Shown here in pieces: positions 58,126 to 64,000 of a DNA stretch of 64,000 nt (positions are counted from its first letter, which is position 1; every line of letters begins with the position of its first letter). The notes beneath the pieces were generated by a model. That model was not told where the DNA came from and made no database searches. It was given only the letters and a program-made list of their open reading frames with translations. The translations under genes were made by a program, and so were the position numbers. Source of the stretch: Brasenia schreberi. Taxonomy: Eukaryota > Streptophyta > Magnoliopsida > Nymphaeales > Cabombaceae. Location of the stretch: contig JAYKKT010000037.1 of NCBI GenBank assembly GCA_036023115.1, positions 496,001 to 560,000 of the forward strand, read 5' to 3'.

Positions 58126-61100
58126 TGTAAACACCCCGAAATCCCACGAACTTCTCAAAACAACCTGGTTTTGTAAAAGAAGTCCCAAAGGGCTATTTTG
58201 AGTCTGGAAACCCGGGAGCCTTCCAGGCAACCCTGTACATATGTTTTAAACTTTATATATGTATAATATGGTTTTGAAAACCTTTTAAAATACATTTTGA
58301 AACCCCGAAGCAAGCTTGGCCAGATCAAGGCAGGACCAGAAGAGCTAAAGAGAGCCCGGAACCGGAGCACAAGTCGAGCCCGGCACAGCAACTCTCGTAT
58401 TGAATCCACCCCCAGGATCTCGAACGTCCAAGACCTTGTTATCATCAAAACATCACTTAAAGTCATCTCCGGAAGGCGAAAACAGAAGCGGACGATCATG
58501 TTGGCGAAGACCCAACGCAGACGGAGTACTAATGCTGTCAAACCCCGCACAAACCGTTCGTTTTGAACACAGCTCGAAGGAGTCAGAATTCAGTTTGGAT
58601 CGGATCTAGACCATATATATCCGGATCCCAATCCAAACTCATGTGTGGATTTGGATCCAAAGATCCAATCCAATATCCACATCCATGGCCCACATCACCT
58701 TCTCATAAATGGAGGTGGGGCCCACTTGAATTTCACGTGGGATTGTGGGCATGAGAGAGAGTGGGGGAGGATAAGATTAGGGAGTAATTGTAATTAAGCT
58801 TGACTTGTGTGTCAAGTTTGGGGTTAATCATGTGGGTTAGCCTAATTAAAGTGGGTTTAAGCTTGTAATTAGCCAAAACCTAACCTAGGGCTGCACCAAC
58901 ATGATGCAACAAGGTCTATGGGTCATGCAAAGGGAGCTCCTTAAACCAACCCTAATCAAAAAGCCCTAATCCTAGCCTTTTACCCTAATCCTGTCCTAAA
59001 CCTAGCCTAATCACCTAACCCACTTCCCTAATCCCGGCCTAATCCCAACTTAATCACCTAACCCACTTCCCTAATCCTTCCCTAAACCTAGTTTAACTTC
59101 CCTAAACCTAACCTAATCCTAGCCTAATCACCTAACCCACCTCACTAAACCTCACCCCAAAACCAACCCACCTAGCTAAACCCTAAACCACCCCACCTAA
59201 ACCTAGCACACCATATTCCTAATACCCCCTAAATCAAAATATCTGGTCCCTCCCCAAAACCAGCCCACCTTATCACCACACCACCATCCCTAGACCACCT
59301 TACCACCCTCCTAATACCAGCCCCAACCGACCTCTTCAGCCCTATATAAACCCCCCCCCAAGGGGCGGGTTTTTCAAGTTCTTCAAGCCCTCCTTGGCCC
59401 AGCCGACCTCAGCCATCCCTCCCAGCCGAGTCTTCCACCTGCACCACAGCCGGCCATCACCTTGCTCCACCTACGCCACTGCCTCCCAGCCAAGCACCAC
59501 CACCACCACAATCGCTCCAGCCCAGCTTCCCGTCGCCACCATTCCATCCGGCCGAACCCCATCCTGCACATCCAAGACACCCGGCTACCCCTCTTCCATC
59601 CACCGCCTCTCCTCATCACCCGGTTAGTGCCTCAGCTTCACTCTCCTTCTTCTTCACTCCCCCTCCACTCTTAACCACCTACGCCACCACCACACCCTGC
59701 CAACATCAGCCACCCGCCATCCTACCCATTCGGCCAAACCTTAGCCATTTCGACTAACCACCTAGAACCACTTCCCCTAGCAACACCCGGCCACTCCACT
59801 TAGCTCCCTAAGACCTGTCCATATTACTTCCCATCCGCCCATAACTCCACCTTACCCCATACCCTATCTAGTTCCCTTCCCATCCTCACCATTACCTAGC
59901 CATCCTAACAGCCGGCCACCACTAAGTCTCCCTTAGTCGGCCACTCCAACCGACTGTACCTAAACCATTCGGCCAGCCACCCACCAGCCTTAGGCACTCC
60001 CTTAGACACTCCCTTAGGCTCCCACTTAGTGCCATCTTTCCTAATACTACACCCTCCCTTAGTGACCCTACTTAGTCACTTTAGCCCAACACGCCACGGC
60101 AGCCCCCTTCATAATAGCCGGCCACCTTCAAGGCGCCCTTCCCACGCACCCAAAGCATCCGGCCAGCAGCCCCCATTACCGTTCAACTCCGAGGAGCTCC
60201 CTCTTGCAGCCCAAGGCGAAGCCAAGTCCACGCTCAAGTAAGTCATCTTCAGACCAGCTATAAGTAAGTGCCTAACTCGGTCCTTAGTTGTAGACTTGCT
60301 TAAATTAAATTTGATACGGGGTTGTAATAACGTAGCATAGTCTCCCCCCGCTTGTAATAACGTGGCTTCGCAGACCCACACACACGTGCATTCTCTTAGT
60401 CGTGCACGATTTTGAACACACACGAGCCTAATCAGCCCCTAAGATATAAATCTATGTATATACTTTAAATTGTGTAGGGTTTTGCTTAAGTTGAGTGTGT
60501 TGTCTTTCAATTCAAGCACTCACACACATTGAGCTTCCGCTCTTATTCCCAAGACCCAAGTAAGGGCCGTGTTATACTATTTGGGTTTAATTTCATGTTA
60601 TGTGCGTAGTACTTCAATTCAAGCACTCACACACATTGAGCTTTCGCTCTTATTCCCAAGACCTTAGTTAAGGCCATACTGCAATTTATATTTGGGTTTA
60701 ATTTCACGTTGTGTGTGTAGTACTTCAATTCAAGCACTCACACACATTGAGCTTTCGCTCTTATTCCCAAGACCATAGTTAAGGCCATACTGCAATTTAT
60801 ATTTGGGTTTAATTTCACATTGTGTGCGTAGTACTTCAATTCAAGCACTCACACACATTGAGCTTTCGCTCTTATTCCCAAGACCTTAGTTAAGGCCATA
60901 TTGCAAGTTATATTTGGGTTTCATTTCATGTCGTGTGTGTAGTCTTTCAATTCAAGCACGCACCCACATTGAGCCTTCGCTCTTATTTGCAAGACCCGAG
61001 TAAGGGCCCATATATACCTTATATACATATCTCCCTTCGGCATTTACATTACAAGTCATTTCCCTTCGGTTATTTTCCTTCGGCATTGTCTTTACATTCG

Positions 61101-61600
61101 GGTTTTCCCTTTGGAGTAGCGTGAGTTTGCATTGCATCTACGCCATACCACGAGTTAGGGCGCATATTGCACCAAACCAAACCCCATACTCCCTCTCAAA
61201 TTCGCCACATTTAGTGGAGTGTTCATAACACACACCTAGGTGGCCCATAAAGGGATAAAAAGAAAGACTTAGGCACGTGCAAATCCACGTGATCTAAAAT
61301 CTAGAATCGTACAAATAATGACCCGAATCAAACACCTCGAACCACTTTCGTAGGCTTTTCCACTCAAAACTCGATTTTTAAAGCGTACAGACTGACCCTT
61401 GCACATCGGTGCAAGAAGGTCTGCGACGACAAGAGCTTGCTTGCTCACAGTCGCCACGTTAGAAGTCAGGTTAAAATATATCTTTGCTATCTTAGATAAG
61501 CTAGCTGGCACGCCCTGTTTATTCAAATAGGACTTAGACACATGAAAAGGTTCGCCCCAGGCCTAAGAAACCAGGGAGGCGGAGATTTTCTGTGTCTACA
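58126..61600 (+). repeat. LTR3 (3,475 bp), 3' LTR of the composite
   Basis: From TGTAAACACC to CTGTGTCTACA. TATATAAA at 59343-59350, GTAAGTG at 60264-60270, five 111-bp-type units (about 60510-60990), hairpin 1 near 61386-61430, and hairpin 2 near 61485-61504 with one mismatch. It keeps the empty target site of the solo LTR at about 58945-58960. Confidence 0.95.
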
Positions 61601-61605
61601 CAAGC
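61601..61605. repeat. Right target-site duplication CAAGC of the composite
   Basis: It follows the LTR3 end and matches 17340-17344. Confidence 0.93.
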
Positions 61606-61633
61606 CCTGAAAATAGAACTTTCTATTTTCAGG
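61606..61633. repeat. 13-bp perfect inverted repeat at the composite's target site
   Basis: CCTGAAAATAGAA (61606-61618), loop CT, then TTCTATTTTCAGG (61621-61633). It directly adjoins the CAAGC target duplication. Confidence 0.9.
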
Positions 61634-61934
61634 ACTTATAGTCTTGAAACAATTGCACATATTACTTCTTTCAAAAACACCAACTCTTCACGTGATTTGG
61701 AGTTCATCTTGGTTTCAAAACTGAAATTCTCAAGCGCTTAGATTGACCCTTGAGCATCGGTTCAAGAAAGTCTAAAGCGAAAAGAGTTCGCTTGTACACA
61801 ATTGCCTAGAAGTCTATAATTTTTAAATATTTGCTAGTTTCAAACTAGCTGGCACGCTCGCGTAAGCGTAGGTGTGGAAACTTTCTTTTCAAGTTTGTCT
61901 CATAAACTTTGGAATGAAAATTTTCATGTCTACA
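61606..61934 (+). repeat. Element E 5' LTR, right piece (U5)
   Basis: This continues from 17344. It shows the main family's U5 order at low identity: GACCCTTGAGCATCGGTTCAAG (hairpin 1, 61735-61779), TTGCTAGTTTCAAACTAGC (hairpin 2, 61833-61849), CTGGCACGC and the end CATGTCTACA at 61934. A 28-base palindrome (61606-61633) lies at the very junction with the composite. Confidence 0.8.
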
Positions 61935-61938
61935 GAAA

Positions 61939-61956
61939 TGGTACGCCCGGTGGGAC
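61939..61956 (+). other. Element E primer-binding site
   Basis: TGGTACGCCCGGTGGGAC differs at one base from the PBS of B, C and D and sits four bases after the LTR end, so the same kind of primer tRNA is implied. Confidence 0.85.
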
Positions 61957-62128
61957 TCGATTCTTGAGGAACTTTCTTTCAAAAAGTGAACTCCAAAAAC
62001 TTTGCAAAAACTTAATGTTTTTCAAACTTGTGCACAAAATTTTGAAAACAGTGGATGAAAGCAAGCCGAGGAAATTCTCATAGAAAACTTCAAAATGGTT
62101 TTCCAAATCCTCTAAAGCCCAAGAAGAG

Positions 62129-62371
62129 ATGGATGCTATAAAGGAAATCTTTAGAAAGATCGATGCTCTAAGCCATGAGGCTAAGGCGCATCAATCACAT
62201 GAAAGCTCATCTTGGGCACATAGAGAGAAAAATCATGAAAGGAAAACCAAATCAAATCCAAAATTCGATGAAGGATATGAGGCTGGAGATGAAGCCAGAG
62301 TGCGGATCAAGTCATCCAACCTTTCCAAGCACCCCAAGTTCCAATTAAAAACCAAAAAAAGATTTTTATAG
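62129..62371 (+). pseudogene. gag: Element E gag N-terminal relic
   Basis: An 80-codon frame begins MDAIKEIFRKIDALSHEAKA. The IDALSHEA stretch matches KIDALSQEA of the main family's Gag N-terminus. After this the sequence is lysine- and serine-rich without match, and it stops before any capsid-like segment. 62372-62547 holds stops and no recognisable gene. Confidence 0.5.
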
Positions 62372-62547
62372 TTCAAAAAACCAAAAAAATCTGAAAATTT
62401 TTCAAAAACCAAAAAAACTTTTAAAACAAAAAGTTGAAATTCTGAAAGTTGGGAATGAACTCCACATCCCTAGGCACACACACAGTAGGACATGAGATTC
62501 ACACTCAACACACCTCATGAGAGGATAAGAGTCATATACACCTAGGA

Positions 62548-63036
62548 TTGGAAACGAACAGGAAATGGGAGCTCAAAGACTCCCATGAAGCAGAAGAAAA
62601 GGCTTGCTCTCACCATGAAAAGGTAGTCGAGCCGGAAAGAGGTACGTCCAACTCCCCTCTCACTCCTCCTCTTCTAGATGTAGGGTCATCGGATTTATTG
62701 AATCACACTCATGCACCCACAAACCCACGAAACATGCCCAAAAATGAGGATTTTCAAGGTGCGCCGAATGACCTGTACCAAAAGGAATTTCAAAATAAAA
62801 AACCAAATAAAGATCAAAATATGGTACACATGGTTACTAAGGCATGCATCGACATCCTAGGAACACCCAACTCTACCATGCAAACTTCCTCGAGCCTAGT
62901 CTTGTGCCATGAACCCAAGCCTATGGCCATAAACCCAACTAACCCATCCCTAGGGGCACCTCGGGTTGTGTCTAGGGAGCATGTCAAAACCATCCCCCAT
63001 TTAGAGCCTAAACCATCCCAACCTAGGGTCGTGTAG
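62548..63036 (+). pseudogene. Element E unassigned reading frame of 162 codons
   Basis: A hydrophilic frame (ATG at 62548) with many Asn, Pro, Lys and Glu, ending in TAG. It contains no zinc knuckle, no Asp-Thr/Ser-Gly and no match I can see to the Gag or protease of the main family, although it occupies their place. I do not recognise it. It may be the product of deletion and drift. Confidence 0.35.
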
Positions 63037-63105
63037 AAGCACAAGTCTTCCACCACCCATCCATCCCATATCCTACCCAAAATAGAATGGGTATATATCC
63101 ATGAT

Positions 63106-63354
63106 ATGGACAATTCCATATTTCAAGGGCATGAACTTTACAAAATATTTTCAAAAATTAAAAAGCCTTGGAATATGATCTTAAACATGGGATATAAACC
63201 ATACCAAGGTCTAGGAGCCCATAGTCAAGGTTGTCTAGAACCAATCATACCTAGACCAAACCCAAATCGATATGGATTGGCTTATATCCCATCCATACCG
63301 CTTGAGCCACCACCTAAGACCACTTGGGTCAAGGGTGCCCCTAGAACCCACTAA
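63106..63354 (+). pseudogene. Element E G-patch-like segment
   Basis: MDNSIFQGHELYKIFSKIKK, then WNMILNMGYKPYQGLG and further residues to EPPPKTTWVKGAP, is clearly homologous to the segment after the protease in A-D. The GYKPYQGLG core fits a G-patch (glycine-rich) motif better than the main family's GYTPYKSLG. The frame ends in TAA at 63352-63354. Confidence 0.7.
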
Positions 63355-63390
63355 AACCAAAACCCATGGCTTAGATCTATTGTTTAAAGT

Positions 63391-63420
63391 CTAATTCATG
63401 GAGTTTTCTTTGTAGGTTCG
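63391..63420 (+). promoter_or_regulatory. Element E pol-junction relic with TTTGTAG|GT
   Basis: AGTCTAATTC precedes GGAGTTTTCTTTGTAGGTTCG and ATAGAAGATCC. The TAA, the pyrimidine run and TTTGTAGGT survive although the surrounding coding is strongly diverged. After it, up to 64000, I see no intact gene; a second AGTCTAACCCATAGTGTG appears near 63890. Confidence 0.5.
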
Positions 63421-64000
63421 ATAGAAGATCCCCCCTTTTCAAAAATAAAAAAAAATTAGATATTCCCAAAACCAAAAAAAATGAAAAAACCTTCAAAATC
63501 CCAAAAACATTTGAAAAATGTGAAAATTTCGAAAAGAAATTTGTTTTCATTCATTCCCCCACTCTTTATTTGAGAAAAAGTTTCAAAAAGAAAGTCTCTT
63601 ATAGGGATCTTTGAAATTGTGTTTTGAAAAAAACAAAAAAATCAGAAAATTTCAAAAACTCCAAAAACAATGGCCATATACAAAACCAATTTCAAAATCC
63701 TTTCGAAGAATGTATATAATCCCAAGTCAAAATCGTCCAAGCTGGTCATAGCTCTCTCTTACCTAGCACTTCCCTAGAGTTTAATGCTTGAGAATCATTA
63801 AAGCAAGGAGGAAAGACCATTCCTCCAAGCTTCCCGAAATTCTTATAATCCTTGACTTGGAAATTTCATAGAAGGGGATTTTAGAGTGAGTCTAACCCAT
63901 AGTGTGTGCATGTTTACATGAGCATCATGCATTGCATTTTGAAGTCATATATTTGCATGAACAATATCGGGTCTAGACATCATCTTAGAACTCGAGTTTA

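Larger units (their letters stand above)
17345..61600 (+). mobile_element. Composite tandem retrotransposon LTR1-B-LTR2-C-LTR3
   Basis: Three plus-strand LTRs alternate with two internal regions, each with its own PBS, gag-pro, pol and polypurine tract. The middle LTR serves as 3' LTR of B and 5' LTR of C. Only the outer ends have a target-site duplication (CAAGC). Removing the nested solo LTR and element D leaves about 26.5 kb. This arrangement is what LTR-to-LTR homologous recombination produces, either unequal exchange or recombination of a circular cDNA into a resident LTR. Two independent insertions would each have left their own duplication. Confidence 0.92.
61935..64000 (+). mobile_element. 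Element E internal region (diverged, degenerate), runs off the window
   Basis: It has a PBS at 61939, a gag N-terminal relic, a G-patch-like relic and a pol-junction relic, but the Gag capsid, zinc knuckle and protease expected between them are not recognisable: the distance from gag start to the junction is about 1.3 kb against 2.9 kb in C and D. The part after the junction (63420-64000) is A-rich, full of stops, and shows only faint similarity to the pol linker. It may be a non-autonomous derivative or a deleted copy. Confidence 0.75.

Noticed and set aside
17345..61600. Assignment to Ogre proper
   Set aside because: Ogre elements have an extra gene upstream of gag. Here only about 120 bases separate PBS and gag. 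Tat lineage is supported; the exact sublineage is not.

Overview
The window reads as nuclear DNA from a flowering plant with a large, repeat-rich genome. I find no host gene, rRNA, tRNA or CRISPR. Essentially every base belongs to LTR retrotransposons of one Ty3/gypsy group. The group is the Tat lineage, judged by a Gag knuckle of the form CxxHxxxxGHDTxxxC, a retropepsin, RT with YVDD, a first RNase H, a second archaeal-type RNase H and an integrase with no chromodomain. LTRs are very long (about 2.9-3.7 kb), start TGTAAACACC, end TCTACA, and are followed by the primer-binding site TGGCACGCCCGGTGGGAC. The species cannot be named from the sequence.

The layout is a nest. The oldest layer is a diverged relative, element E. 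Pieces of its 5' LTR lie at 16294-17344 and 61606-61934, and its degenerate internal region runs from 61935 to the right edge. Element A' (11550-16293 visible) went into the E LTR. A minus-strand LTR (10663-11549 visible) went into the integrase end of A'. Element A (1-10662 visible) went into that LTR. Separately, E was hit at 17344/61606 by a composite of 44,256 bp flanked by one CAAGC duplication.

The composite is LTR1 (17345-21053), internal region B (21054-29005), LTR2 (29006-35390), internal region C (35391-58125) and LTR3 (58126-61600): two internal regions in tandem sharing the middle LTR. Two later insertions sit in it. One is a solo LTR (29844-32755, duplication CAACC) in LTR2. The other is a complete reversed element, D (41087-55873, duplication ACCGG), in the pol of C. 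D is the youngest: its LTRs differ by one 14-bp repeat unit and about nine substitutions, and its genes carry only two premature stops.

Each complete copy has the same gene plan: gag-protease (956 codons plus TAA in C and D), a short spacer with a pyrimidine tract and TTTGTAG|GT, then pol (RT, RNase H, archaeal-type RNase H, integrase), about 1.15 kb of non-coding DNA, a polypurine tract and the 3' LTR. The most interesting signals are the tandem composite with one target-site duplication, two U5 hairpins supported by paired base changes between families, and a conserved set of splice-like signals (GTAAGTG in every LTR leader, a TACTTAG acceptor before gag, TTTGTAG before pol) that suggests Pol might be made from a spliced RNA.
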